Source: Thermoanaerobaculia bacterium
GTDB taxonomy: Bacteria > Acidobacteriota > Thermoanaerobaculia > Multivoradales > JAGPDF01
NCBI GenBank assembly: GCA_018057705.1
Contig: JAGPDF010000009.1
Coordinates: 33,816-97,815, forward strand
Reading direction: 5' to 3'
Length of the DNA: 64,000 nt
The position numbers and the translations under genes were made by a program. Positions 50,666 to 59,501 of the stretch are shown in pieces (position 1 is the stretch's first letter; every line of letters begins with the position of its first letter). The notes under the pieces are model-generated. The model saw only the letters and a program-made list of their open reading frames with translations. It made no database searches and was not told the DNA's origin.

Positions 50666-51949
50666 GAAGACGTCCAGGGGGTCGATGCCGCCGTTGGCCC
50701 AGCTGGCGTCGGCCGATTGCAGCTCTCCTGGAGGGGCGAGGCGCGAAAAGCTCAGTAAAGGGAGGGTCGCGGCCAGTTCGTCGGCGGTGGGTCCGGCGAG
50801 CACTGCCCCCTGCAGTCTGCCTCTCCACGGCTCGAGTGCGGGGAGTGCGTCGCGCAGGTCTCTCACACCGTGCACCCGGACGGTTCGCAGGCCGGGCACC
50901 GGCCGGAAGAAGGTCTCGCTCTCCACCAGTACGGTTCCGACTGCGAGGCCCAGGTGCTGTCCGGTTCGACTCCCGCGACGTAGTTCCGCAGCGGCGCGCA
51001 ACTGCTGCACAGCGGCCGCCGTCGCGGGCGCGATCGGGCCGTGCGGCAGCCGGGCGCTCTCGAGCGCCAGCGCCCAGGCGAGGGCGGTGGCGAGCTCCTC
51101 GGGGTCGCCTTCGGTGTAGACCGCCTGCACCGAGAGACAGCCGCGCTGGTCGAAGAGCGCGATGTCGCGCGCCAGGCCGCGCGCCGTCCCGACCGGATCG
51201 ACTCCGTCGCCGACGAACGCCACGCTGGCCTTGGGGCCCTGTGCGATCAAGCGAGTGCCGAAGCGGGCCGCCAGACTGGTGACGGCCGCCTCGCCACCGT
51301 AGACGAGCAGCCTTTCGACTTCGCCGAACGCCGCGGTGAATGCGGCCTCGTCGTCGCCTGCAAAGGTGACCGCGGCGTAGGCGTCGGCGAGCGCCGGCTC
51401 GCGGGCGACCAGCGCCTCGACGAGAGCCGCGGCGAACCAGGGCTCTGCGGAGGCGCTCTTCAGGAGCAGCGGCCGGCCGAGAAGCAGAGCCGGCAGGAGA
51501 CTCTGCACGGCGAGTCCAGGGATGTTGCCCGCGAGGACGACACCGGCGAAATCTTCCGGTGCGGCGCCCGCGAGGTCGTCGGAGAGATCGCCGGTGCGGC
51601 GCGCGAGCTCTGCGGCCGAGGCACCGGATGCGCCGCCGAGGACGATCTCGAGCCCTTCGGTCAGTCCCTCGGCGGAGAGGCGGGCGCTCACGAGGAGCCG
51701 CGGCAGGAGCGCCGAGCGTTCGGGCGAGCCGGGCTCGAGAAGGGCGGCGAGGCTCTCGTTCCAGATCGCGAGCCGGCGCGCCAGCGCGACGGTGGCCACG
51801 GCCGCCGGCCCGCGCGTGGCGAGACGGCCGGCCAACGCCTGCAGTTCCCGAGGCGAGAAGCGGCCGCGCCGGGCGCCGGTGGCGTCCACCGGCGCGATGA
51901 GCGGCGCGAGGTCGTCGGGCACCTGGAAATCTCTCGCTGCGGTGGCCAT
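50651..51949 (-). CDS. LuxC-type acyl-CoA reductase / ALDH-like
   Basis: I chose ATG 51949 (432 aa), removing an unsupported upstream extension. The aldehyde-dehydrogenase-like fold shows FAGVVLAGNIPGLAVQSLLPALLLGRPLLLKSASAEPW (cofactor region), LIAQGPKASVAFVGDG, and DIALFDQRGCLSVQAVY with the catalytic Cys near residue 270. LuxC enzymes reduce acyl-CoA or acyl groups to aldehydes. LuxD/LuxE partners are not nearby, so a stand-alone role is likely. The end overlaps the RNB gene on the opposite strand. Confidence 0.85.
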   Translation of the reverse strand: MATAARDFQVPDDLAPLIAPVDATGARRGRFSPRELQALAGRLATRGPAAVATVALARRLAIWNESLAALLEPGSPERSALLPRLLVSARLSAEGLTEGLEIVLGGASGASAAELARRTGDLSDDLAGAAPEDFAGVVLAGNIPGLAVQSLLPALLLGRPLLLKSASAEPWFAAALVEALVAREPALADAYAAVTFAGDDEAAFTAAFGEVERLLVYGGEAAVTSLAARFGTRLIAQGPKASVAFVGDGVDPVGTARGLARDIALFDQRGCLSVQAVYTEGDPEELATALAWALALESARLPHGPIAPATAAAVQQLRAAAELRRGSRTGQHLGLAVGTVLVESETFFRPVPGLRTVRVHGVRDLRDALPALEPWRGRLQGAVLAGPTADELAATLPLLSFSRLAPPGELQSADASWANGGIDPLDVFSAKR

Positions 51950-51998
51950 CGTCGCGCCTATGTTACGGCGCTTCGGGGAGGCTCCTTGCGCCGGGGTC

Positions 51999-52898
51999 TC
52001 AGGGGCAGGTGGCGAACGCCTGGATATCCCCGATCGGCTGGAAGGGTGTCCCCAGCGCATTGCTGGCGGTCCAGGTGTCTCCGGTTCGGGTGTCGAGAAT
52101 CAGGATGTCGACCTCGACGTCGGTGAGGCCGCCGGCGTAGACCCAATAGCTCGAGTTGTAGCCGCAGCCGTTGATCACTTTGAGCACGACCTCGACGTTC
52201 GCCGCGCTGAAGAACCAGAAATAGCCGGTGTCGCCGGTCATCGCCTGGGCGAGACCGACCCCGGTCTGGCCGGCGTAGTTCTCGAAGGTGCTGGAGATCT
52301 GGAAGCGGCCGTTGTTCAGGCAGAGGAGATCGGGCAGCGCGGCGCAGGTCCCCTGGGGTTTGACGACCAGGTTGTCGAAGTAGGCCGTCGCGACGCCGCC
52401 GGCCTGGGTCTTGGAAATGTGGACGCGCACATTCGCGTGGGTGGCGGCTGGCGGTGCGGTGGCCGGGGAGCTCGAGGCGGCGCGGTGCCATACCCCGTCC
52501 GCTGTCGTGCCGCTCGCGACCGAGCTCGATCCTACATAGTCCAGGCCGGAGCAGCCGGCCTGGCTGTACCAGCCGACCTCCAGAGAGGCGTTGATGGTCA
52601 CCCCCTGCCCGGCCGGAATCCGGAAGTCCAGGCTGGAGTCGTAGCCCGTGCCGGCGCTGACCGGCAGACAGGCGGAGACCAGCACCGTCTCGTAGGTGAA
52701 GGGTGACGTCGAGCTGTTCGTGCCGACGACGGATCCGGAGTTCGCCTGGGCCAGAGCATCGCTCGGATCCCAGATGCCCGTGCCGACATAAAGCCAGCCC
52801 GAGAGGTCGGTGTCGAACGTCGGATGGGAGAGCATGTTGCCGGCGACGGCTGGAGTCGCGCAGAGCAGCAGTGCGGCGAACAGGGTCCGGTAGCGCAT
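51999..52898 (-). CDS. Secreted two-module protein, lineage-typical, 299 aa
   Basis: ATG 52898 opens a signal peptide (MRYRTLFAALLLCATPAVAG) behind AAGGAG. The first module (about 20-180) is jelly-roll/CBM-like: NMLSHPTFDTDLSGW, SACLPVSAGTGYDSSLDF and VHISKTQAGGVATAYFDNL, related in layout to the C-terminal modules of the first and fourth genes. The second module (about 195-299, from CLNNGRFQISSTFENY through DTGYFWFFSAANVEVVLKVINGCGYN to AFATCP) is a compact Cys-containing domain. I associate it with secreted proteins of this bacterial group. No enzyme site is seen. Confidence 0.82.
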   Translation of the reverse strand: MRYRTLFAALLLCATPAVAGNMLSHPTFDTDLSGWLYVGTGIWDPSDALAQANSGSVVGTNSSTSPFTYETVLVSACLPVSAGTGYDSSLDFRIPAGQGVTINASLEVGWYSQAGCSGLDYVGSSSVASGTTADGVWHRAASSSPATAPPAATHANVRVHISKTQAGGVATAYFDNLVVKPQGTCAALPDLLCLNNGRFQISSTFENYAGQTGVGLAQAMTGDTGYFWFFSAANVEVVLKVINGCGYNSSYWVYAGGLTDVEVDILILDTRTGDTWTASNALGTPFQPIGDIQAFATCP

Positions 52899-53079
52899 GA
52901 CGGGAACGCTCCTTTCGCGAAGCGTCAGGCTGTGGAGAGGCGGCGAGCATACGCCTCCTCCCGAACCGGACTCCGGCACGTATCCAGCGGGTTCGGCGCA
53001 GGGTTCCACGGCCGGCCGTTCACCCGAGAGGCCGCGCGCCCCGATGCTAGATTACCGACGCTCGGGGGAGATCGCCGTC

Positions 53080-53520
53080 ATGCCACGCGCCACGCTGTCG
53101 CAGGTCGAAATCGCCTCGCCGGATCCGGCGCGCTCTGCCGAGTTCTTCCACCGTGTCTTCGGCTGGGATGCGATGGCCGTGCCGTGGGACGGTCCGACTT
53201 ACGTCCGCATGTTCCCGCCAGCGCCGGCGGAGCCGGTGGGTGCCGGCGTTCTGGCGCCCGACGCCGTCGGCATCCTCGACCGGCTGACGATCGTCGTGCG
53301 TATCGAAGGCGAACCGCTCACCGCCGTCCTCGACCGCGTGCGTGCCGAAGGCGGCGAGGTCGCCCTGGAGCCGATCCCGATCTCCACCTCCGGTCTCTAC
53401 GCCCGCTTCTTCGATCCCGACGGCAATAGCTTCGGCCTGTGGCAGGACCGCAACACGTCGGACGGTTCGCCGGAGTCGAACGTTCGGCCCGGGGCGCCGC
53501 CAGAGAGTGCCGCCGGGTGA
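53080..53520 (+). CDS. VOC-family protein
   Basis: ATG 53080 follows GGGGGAG; 146 aa. The VOC pattern is LSQVEIASPDPARSAEFFHRVFGWDAM, VRMFPPAPAEPVGAGVL, LTIVVRIEG, AEGGEVALEPI and ARFFDPDGNSFGLWQ, with an intact C-terminal Glu/Asp-rich end. A decayed, frameshifted copy of its first third lies at 55517-55670. Activity is unknown. Its stop overlaps the next start (GTGA). Confidence 0.9.
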   Translation: MPRATLSQVEIASPDPARSAEFFHRVFGWDAMAVPWDGPTYVRMFPPAPAEPVGAGVLAPDAVGILDRLTIVVRIEGEPLTAVLDRVRAEGGEVALEPIPISTSGLYARFFDPDGNSFGLWQDRNTSDGSPESNVRPGAPPESAAG

Positions 53521-53915
53521 TCGATATGCTGGCGGCGGCCGCTGTCGTGCTCTTCGGTCTCTATCTGCTTGGCCTCGGATTGACGGTGTTCCTGCGCCGG
53601 GCGGTCGTCGCGCGCTTTCTACTCGCTCACGGCCGCTCGGCTTCGGCGCACTATCTCGAGCTGACGCTGCGACTCGTCATCGGGGGAGCGTTCGTGCTGC
53701 GCGCCCCGAGCATGCTCTTTGCTGAGGTCTTCACTGTCTTCGGCTGGGTTCTCCTCGTTACTACGGCTGGCCTCTTCACAGTCCCCTGGCAGTGGCATCG
53801 GCGCTTCGCGCAGCGTTCGGTCCCCCAGGCGTTGCGCTACCTCACACTTCTCGGCATCGCCTCCCTGGCGCTCGGCAGTTTCGTCCTGTTCGCCGCTGCG
53901 CACGGTGGCACCTAG
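53517..53915 (+). CDS. Small integral membrane protein
   Basis: GTG 53517 overlaps the VOC stop (GTGA); ATG 53526 is the alternative. 132 aa with about four hydrophobic helices (VVLFGLYLLGLGLTVFL, LVIGGAFVL, VFGWVLLVTTAGLF, YLTLLGIASLALGSFVLF). I do not recognise the family. It is likely co-translated with the VOC gene. Confidence 0.7.
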   Translation: MIDMLAAAAVVLFGLYLLGLGLTVFLRRAVVARFLLAHGRSASAHYLELTLRLVIGGAFVLRAPSMLFAEVFTVFGWVLLVTTAGLFTVPWQWHRRFAQRSVPQALRYLTLLGIASLALGSFVLFAAAHGGT

Positions 53916-53983
53916 CGGGTCGCTGACCGGACGAGAGCGCGAGGCGTCTCGCGGTTGTCTTCTCCCGCGCCAGCCGGGAGGCT

Positions 53984-54616
53984 ATGATCGCGGCGGCGCG
54001 ATCGCGCTTTCCGATGCCCTTTCCGACCGTTACCCGAATGGATGCGCCCCGGCTGCTGCTGCGGCCGGTTGCGGCTGCGGATCTTCCGGACCTGATGGCG
54101 GTCAACGGGGATCCGGAGGTGACGCGGTTTCTGCCGTATGACACCTGGAAGTCGCTGGAGGATGGCGAGGCCTGGTTGGCGCGCAGCGCGGCGCTCGGTA
54201 ACTCCGGTACCGGCCAGCTCTTCGCGCTGGTCGCGAAGCCGCAGCCGAAGGTCATCGGCACGCTGGTCCTGTTCCGCTACGAGGAGGCCAGCCGTCGCGT
54301 CGAGCTCGGTTACGTTCTGGGCCGGGCGCACTGGGGCAAGGGTCTGATGACGGAGGCGATCCAGGCGGCGTGCGCCTGCGCCTTCGACGATCTCGGCATC
54401 CGCCGGATCGAGGCCGAGGTGAATCCGGAGAACCTCGCCTCGTGCGCGCTCCTGACGCGAATCGGCTTCACCTTCGAAGGCAGGCTCCGCAAACGCTGGG
54501 TGGCCAAGGGGATCGACTACGACACGAACATCTACGGCTGGCTGGCGGAAGACCGGCTCGCCGCCGGCGCCGCAGGCGCTGAACGATGGGGGAGCGACCA
54601 TGGCCGCACTGAGTGA
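53984..54616 (+). CDS. GNAT acetyltransferase (RimJ/RimL type)
   Basis: ATG 53984 (or 54014) follows GGGAGG. The 210-aa protein has TVTRMDAPRLLLRPVAAADLPDLMAV, PKVIGTLVLFRYEEASRRVELGYVLG, the acetyl-CoA site HWGKGLMTEAIQAACACAF (R/Q-x-x-G-x-G/A type, here modified) and NPENLASCALLTRIGFTFEGRLRK. It is typical of the RimJ/RimL-like GNAT group acetylating amino groups of proteins or small molecules. It overlaps the following gene by 17 bp. Confidence 0.9.
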   Translation: MIAAARSRFPMPFPTVTRMDAPRLLLRPVAAADLPDLMAVNGDPEVTRFLPYDTWKSLEDGEAWLARSAALGNSGTGQLFALVAKPQPKVIGTLVLFRYEEASRRVELGYVLGRAHWGKGLMTEAIQAACACAFDDLGIRRIEAEVNPENLASCALLTRIGFTFEGRLRKRWVAKGIDYDTNIYGWLAEDRLAAGAAGAERWGSDHGRTE

Positions 54617-55139
54617 GGCGCAGATCGGCGCGGCCGAGCAGTTCGCCGATGCGACTCTCGACGAGCTCGAGACTGCCGAGGGCATTCACCCCGAGACCGC
54701 CGTCGTCGCCGTCGCGCGCATGGCCGGATCGTTCCTCCTGCGCTCGTTTGGTTTCGAGCTCGGTCATCTGACGGCCGGCACTGTCGTCCTGTCGGACGAG
54801 GCGAATGAGCACGGCCGACGCCTGCTCGCGATCCTCGGTGGCGTCCTGGTGCACGGCGGCGTCGCTCTCGATCGCGAGCGACTCGCCCAGGGGCCGGATC
54901 CCGACCGGCAACCGCGGCTCGATTTCCTCGACTCGCAGGCGGCGCTCGAAGGCGCCTTCGTCGCCGTGGGAGCGCGCCAGCGACTCTCGTTGCGCGAGTC
55001 CGCGGAGGCGGCGGCCGCAGCGACCGCGTTTCTGATCCAGCAGTTTGCCGAAGAGCTCGACCCGAGCACCGCCTTCGGTATCGCCGTGCAGGGGTTCATC
55101 GAAGGGGCGAAGACCGTGCCGGGCACGGCGGCGTCGTGA
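54600..55139 (+). CDS. Conserved unknown protein, 179 aa
   Basis: ATG 54600 lies inside the end of the GNAT gene. The protein is Ala/Glu/Leu-rich and helical (IHPETAVVAVARMAGSFLLRSFGFELG, LLAILGGVLVHGGVALDRERLAQ), with no signal peptide. Its stop overlaps the next start. The tight overlap with GNAT and the membrane gene suggests an operon. Family not recognised. Confidence 0.7.
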   Translation: MAALSEAQIGAAEQFADATLDELETAEGIHPETAVVAVARMAGSFLLRSFGFELGHLTAGTVVLSDEANEHGRRLLAILGGVLVHGGVALDRERLAQGPDPDRQPRLDFLDSQAALEGAFVAVGARQRLSLRESAEAAAAATAFLIQQFAEELDPSTAFGIAVQGFIEGAKTVPGTAAS

Positions 55140-55516
55140 GTCCCCTCCTCGACCTCGCCGCCGCTCTGGTGGTCGCGCTCGGACTGGCGCATTCCTGGCT
55201 CGGCGAGCGCTACCTCCTCCGGCGACTCTTCCGGCGCGACGATCTGCCGCAGCTCTTCGGCAGCGCGGAATTCACCCGGCGCACCCTGCGCTTCGCCTGG
55301 CACGTGACCTCCGTCGCGTGGTTGGGGCTTGCCGCGGTTCTCGTCGTCCTGGCGCGCCCGCCGATCTCAGCGAGCGCGCTCGGCCTGGCCGTGGGCGTCG
55401 CCTTTCTCGTCCAGGGCGTCATCGCCCTCGCGGGTTCGCGCGGCCGGCACCTCTCCTGGCCGGTCTTCCTCGCCATCGGACTCCTGGCGATCTTCGCCAC
55501 GCGCGGTACTCCCTGA
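55136..55516 (+). CDS. Small membrane protein, 126 aa
   Basis: GTG 55136 overlaps the preceding stop (GTGA). Four helices: LDLAAALVVALGLAHSWLG, RFAWHVTSVAWLGLAAVLVVLA, LGLAVGVAFLVQGVIALAG and WPVFLAIGLLAIFA. No family recognised. It is the last gene of the GNAT-led operon; a decayed VOC fragment follows directly. Confidence 0.7.
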   Translation: MSPLLDLAAALVVALGLAHSWLGERYLLRRLFRRDDLPQLFGSAEFTRRTLRFAWHVTSVAWLGLAAVLVVLARPPISASALGLAVGVAFLVQGVIALAGSRGRHLSWPVFLAIGLLAIFATRGTP

Positions 55517-55670
55517 GTCGCCGACTCCGGAGCGGATGCCGCACCCGATTTGGAGCACGCCGCCGCCTTCGTTCGCCACGTTCGGCTGGGATCCGATGAC
55601 CGTACCGTGGGAGGGCCCGGCCCATGTCCGCAGGCCCCCGCCGGTACCCACCGAGCCCGCTCCCGACAGC
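55517..55670 (+). pseudogene. Frameshifted fragment of a VOC gene
   Basis: One frame reads HAAAFVRHV and, after a shift of one base, FGWDPMTVPWEGPAHVR, matching SAEFFHRVFGWDAMAVPWDGPTYVR of the intact VOC gene at 53080. DNA identity is obvious between 55581-55662 and 53158-53240. It is a degraded duplicate of the N-terminal third. Confidence 0.8.
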
Positions 55671-55747
55671 GACCGCGAAAGCCGACGTTTTCCCCCCGCG
55701 CTTGGAGCTTGCCGCGGCACGGCTATGATGAAGTCGAATCGACCACG

Positions 55748-56566
55748 ATGCTCCCCTCGGCCCTACTCGTTGCAGGTCTCCTGGCGTCCGTTACCGTCAC
55801 GGTCGTGGACGAGAGGGATCGGGCACTTCCAGGTGCGAAGGTCGAGATGCTTCAACTTGGACAGGTAAAGGCACACGCCTTCTCGAATCGTCAAGGGGTT
55901 TCCGAGTTCGGCGGTCTGCAGCCGGGAAGCTACTACGTCCGAGTGAGTCTCGATGGATTCACCACGCGGGAGGTGCTGCTCGTCGCGTCGCCCGACTCGC
56001 CGGCCGCGACTCGAGTCATTCTCCCTGACGAGTCGCTCCTCTGGTACTGGATGCTCATCAGTCAAGCCCCGTCCCCCTCCGCTGGCATCCGTTGTCCGGG
56101 TCCGGCCAACCGCTTGGAGCCGGCGCTGTCAGCATCCGGTGAGTCAAGCGGATTGGAAGAGGGCTGGGTCCCTGTCGGCTTCGTCGTTCTCAAGTCGACC
56201 TCGGACTACGGCGAAGCTCGCAGGGTGGTCGATGTCGCTGCGCAGCGACTCGACATTCCGGTCGATCTTCGCAAGGTCGAGTACGACCCGGAGCATGGGC
56301 TCACGTTTCCGAGGGACGTCTGCGAAGCCGACGGTGGATTCCCCTATCCCTGCTACGTCGCTCGAGGCCGTTACGATGCTGGCGTCTATCTCAGCATCGA
56401 GCGCTCCGACGCCTATCGGGCGAATGATTCCGGATGCTTCAGCGTCATTGTTGCCAGCGGGGACCCTTCGTCGCCTGAACTGGCCGCTGCCTTGAAGCAG
56501 GTGAGAGTCGAGTATCCAGACGCCTACGTGAAGAGTGAGAAGGTCTATCATGGGTGCATTCACTAG
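55748..56566 (+). CDS. Secreted or membrane-anchored protein with carboxypeptidase-regulatory-like domain
   Basis: ATG 55748; the upstream open frame covers the VOC fragment and is not coding. 272 aa with a short hydrophobic N-terminus (PSALLVAGLLASVTV). Residues about 12-90 form a CarboxypepD_reg-like beta-sandwich (VTVVDERDRALPGAKVEML, NRQGVSEFGGLQPGSYYVRVSLDGF). The C-terminal ~140 residues (VGFVVLKSTSDYGEARRVVDVAAQRLD ... VYHGCIH) are reminiscent of a SPOR-like fold but unproven. Function unknown. Bases 56567-56760 show nothing clear. Confidence 0.65.
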   Translation: MLPSALLVAGLLASVTVTVVDERDRALPGAKVEMLQLGQVKAHAFSNRQGVSEFGGLQPGSYYVRVSLDGFTTREVLLVASPDSPAATRVILPDESLLWYWMLISQAPSPSAGIRCPGPANRLEPALSASGESSGLEEGWVPVGFVVLKSTSDYGEARRVVDVAAQRLDIPVDLRKVEYDPEHGLTFPRDVCEADGGFPYPCYVARGRYDAGVYLSIERSDAYRANDSGCFSVIVASGDPSSPELAAALKQVRVEYPDAYVKSEKVYHGCIH

Positions 56567-56760
56567 CGTTGTGACGCGCATCCGCTGATCCTCCCTGGGT
56601 CGGCGCCGAGCTGGAGCGATCGGCGGCGCGTTCATGACCCGTCTCGAGCCCGCAGTACGCGTTAAGGGTGTGGGGCGTTCCGCTCCCGGGCGGCGCCAGG
56701 TCGGGTAATCTCGCCGGCCGAAGCTCGTCTCCAGCGCTTGTCTCTGAGGAGAGGTCGGAC

Positions 56761-58845
56761 ATGAAAGCCACGTGGAACGGACGATTGTCCCTCGCGATGT
56801 CGGTCGCGGTCGTGTTTCTCGCTGTCCCAGGCCTTCCTGGATCGGCGACCGGAGGCAACGCGCGGTTCGGCGGCGAAGAGATCTTCAGCGACGGTTTCGA
56901 GAGCGGCGACACGTTGGCCTGGAGCGCCACGTTTCCCGAGATCCTGGTCACGACGCACGGGATGAGCCTTCCGGCCGCTCACCCGCGGCTGTGGTTCGAT
57001 CCGACGCGTCTCGCGCGCGCCCGCACCTGGTTCCAGAGCCACCCGTTCACGCCCCCCACGAACGAGGACCAGGCCGGCGGCTACGGCGACGTCGCGCTGC
57101 ATGGGCTGCTCTCCAACAATGCGACCGGCTCGTGCACGACCGCGATCAACTGGGCCCTGTCCCGGCTCGGCGACCTCGCCGACACCGGCGGCGTCGCCTG
57201 CGACCCCTGTCGCTGGTCGGGCGAGCAGCTGATCCTGGTGTACGACTGGTGCTTCGCCTACCTGTCGCCCTCCCAGCGCAACGACTTCGTTCTCGGGATC
57301 TCCACCGGTCTCCAGGCCTGGAGCCAGGAGGCCTGGGGCGGGCCGCCGATGTACCAGAACAATTACTACTGGGGATACCTGCGCAACGAGCTCGAGTGGG
57401 CGATCACTTCGTACGAGGAAGACCCGATCTGGGCCGAGGACATGCTGGACTGGGTGTTCACGAACCGCCTGGCGAATGCGTTCAACCCCTCGACCCTCGC
57501 CGCCGGCAGAAGCCGGGGCGGAATCGCCTACGAAGGCTCCGAGTACGGGCCGGTCGTCGGGGCCTACCCGCTCATCCCTTTCACCACCGCCGCTCTCTTC
57601 GGTCGCAACATCTATGAGGAGACGCCCTTCTGGTGGGAGTTCGTCTACGCCCTCATCCACTCCACCACGCCCGCCCCCACCACCGTTCCCGGGGTCGCCG
57701 GAACCGGCTACACCGTCTTTCCGTTCAGCGACGACGAAGGCTGGAACGAACGCTTCCAGGCGCAGACCCACTACTTTCCCGACTTCATGGTGGCGGCGGC
57801 CTTGTACTGGCCGACGGCCAACGTCGGCCGGCATGCGCGCCAGTGGGCCAACATGGTGAACATCCTGCCGTGGCGCCACGTCCAGGCGGTCGATGTCGCG
57901 AACTCGCCGCTCGCCTTCACCGGCCTACCGCTCGACTTCTACGCCGCGGGCCCGCGCTACTTCTACGGCCGCAATGCCTGGGGCGCTGCCTCGACGGCGT
58001 TCCAGCTGCAGTTGGGCGATGCCGCCGAGAGCACCATCGGCCATCAGCACGGCGACTACGGCACCTTCCAGATCTGGCGCCAGGGGCGCTTCGTCTCCCA
58101 CGAGACGGCCGGCTACTCCGGAGACTCCTCGACCGAGGTCGCAGGCTACGCCGGCGTCGGATCGGTCGACAGCGCGACCGGCATCGCCCACAACACGGTG
58201 CTGGTCAACGGCCTCAATCCCGGCCCCCAGTATTCGGACCGGACGGCGGTCGTCGAGCGCCTCGAGTCGCAGCCCGACTACGCTTTCGCGGTCGTCGATC
58301 TGGTGCCGCCGGCCACCCAGATGCAGGAGTGGCGGCGCGAGTTCGTCTTCGTGCGCCCGCTCGAGACCCTGGTGATCCTCGATCGCCTGCAGACGGCGAG
58401 CCCGGTGGCGACGAAGACCTTCCTCAATCACTGCGAGACCAACCCCTCAGTGTCGGGCGACAACGCCGCGACCTGCACGGTGGGAACGCAGGCGCTGGTC
58501 ATGACCACGCTGTTGCCCGCCCAGCGCGACTACCGCGTCGTCGACGAGGGTTCGCACACCAACAGCCAGTACCGCATCGAGGTCGACACGACGCCCGGCA
58601 CCGCGCAGAGCTACATCCTGAACGTGCTCCAGGCGAAGGGCTCCGGGGACCCGAGCCTCTCGCCCTCGCTGGTGGACAACGGCCCCTCCTGGACCGTGAC
58701 GCTTGCGGCCGGCACGTCGATCACCTTCCAGAAGGGGATGACCTCGACCGGCGGCTCGATCACCGTCGGCGGCGTCCCGACGTCGTTCCGCGCCAACGTC
58801 CAGACGATGTCCGTCAGCGCTTCTGGCCCGGTCTGGGCGCCGTAG
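56761..58845 (+). CDS. Heparinase II/III-like exported protein with N-terminal DGFESGD tag
   Basis: ATG 56761 follows GGAGAGG. The 694-aa protein has a signal peptide (to about 30). IFSDGFESGDTLAWSATFP then lies at about 40-60, the same tag found at the C-termini of two large proteins at 1403 and 15705. It continues with LPAAHPRLWFDPTRLARARTW, an alpha/alpha-barrel region (about 90-400), and STIGHQHGDYGTFQIWRQGRFVSHETAGYSG, the heparinase II/III-type beta region with the His residues. It may be a polysaccharide lyase; the substrate is unknown. Confidence 0.75.
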   Translation: MKATWNGRLSLAMSVAVVFLAVPGLPGSATGGNARFGGEEIFSDGFESGDTLAWSATFPEILVTTHGMSLPAAHPRLWFDPTRLARARTWFQSHPFTPPTNEDQAGGYGDVALHGLLSNNATGSCTTAINWALSRLGDLADTGGVACDPCRWSGEQLILVYDWCFAYLSPSQRNDFVLGISTGLQAWSQEAWGGPPMYQNNYYWGYLRNELEWAITSYEEDPIWAEDMLDWVFTNRLANAFNPSTLAAGRSRGGIAYEGSEYGPVVGAYPLIPFTTAALFGRNIYEETPFWWEFVYALIHSTTPAPTTVPGVAGTGYTVFPFSDDEGWNERFQAQTHYFPDFMVAAALYWPTANVGRHARQWANMVNILPWRHVQAVDVANSPLAFTGLPLDFYAAGPRYFYGRNAWGAASTAFQLQLGDAAESTIGHQHGDYGTFQIWRQGRFVSHETAGYSGDSSTEVAGYAGVGSVDSATGIAHNTVLVNGLNPGPQYSDRTAVVERLESQPDYAFAVVDLVPPATQMQEWRREFVFVRPLETLVILDRLQTASPVATKTFLNHCETNPSVSGDNAATCTVGTQALVMTTLLPAQRDYRVVDEGSHTNSQYRIEVDTTPGTAQSYILNVLQAKGSGDPSLSPSLVDNGPSWTVTLAAGTSITFQKGMTSTGGSITVGGVPTSFRANVQTMSVSASGPVWAP

Positions 58846-58911
58846 GCATGGCCCCGAGCGGCGCGAGTCGCGTAGCCCTCCTTCGACCAGAAGTGCCAAG
58901 CGGGTGAGGGT

Positions 58912-59499
58912 TCAAGAACGGGAAAATGTAAGGAGGGGGCCAAAGTCGTGCGCGTCGGCAGCTCGTAGCGCAGCGATGTAACGCCTGCGCGCTTCCCCGG
59001 GAGCTTCCAAGTTGACCCTGCCCCATGTAAATCGCTCACCGCCCAGGCGAATGACAAGGAGATCTGCCGTGAGTCGAGCATGGCGGCCGTTGCCGTTTGG
59101 GAAGGGGTGGATTTGGACCAACCGATGATGGAAGCGCAAAGCAATCTCGTCGCGAGGATACGATCGAAGTTCTATCCAGCTACTTGTGTCTTCGAGGAGT
59201 TTGCGGAGCGCAGCCGGGACTTCATAGTAGGGAACTCCGAGATTCTTCTCTGTCGTTCTGAACTTCCCAGCCCAGCGCCATACATCGCCTAGCATTCGGC
59301 CATGCAGGTCCTCGATGAACTTCTCTGAGAGCAGATTCCGGCGCCTCGCAAGCGCCCAGGCTTGGGAGCGAAGGATGTTCTCCTGTTCCACTCTGTTGAG
59401 CTCGTAGCGATAGGTGATATCCGAAGGGATCAGTCCTGCTTGCTCTTCTGCCGTCAGCGGGGTCGCATCGCCCGGCTCCTCGAACAAGTCGCTCACCAC
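58912..59499 (-). CDS. Fic/DOC-type protein (mobile mystery protein B)
   Basis: GTG 59499 (or GTG 59496) is 2 bp after the stop of the HTH partner. The 195-aa protein shows the Fic motif HPFPNGNGRHAR near residue 130 and the flap-type region before it, plus FIEDLHGRMLGDVWRWAGKFR. Fic enzymes AMPylate or otherwise modify proteins. The combination with the upstream HTH gene matches the TIGR 'mobile mystery protein A/B' pair known from mobile regions. It probably acts as a toxin, with the partner as regulator. Confidence 0.88.
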   Translation of the reverse strand: MVSDLFEEPGDATPLTAEEQAGLIPSDITYRYELNRVEQENILRSQAWALARRRNLLSEKFIEDLHGRMLGDVWRWAGKFRTTEKNLGVPYYEVPAALRKLLEDTSSWIELRSYPRDEIALRFHHRLVQIHPFPNGNGRHARLTADLLVIRLGGERFTWGRVNLEAPGEARRRYIAALRAADAHDFGPLLTFSRS

Positions 59500-59501
59500 C
59501 G

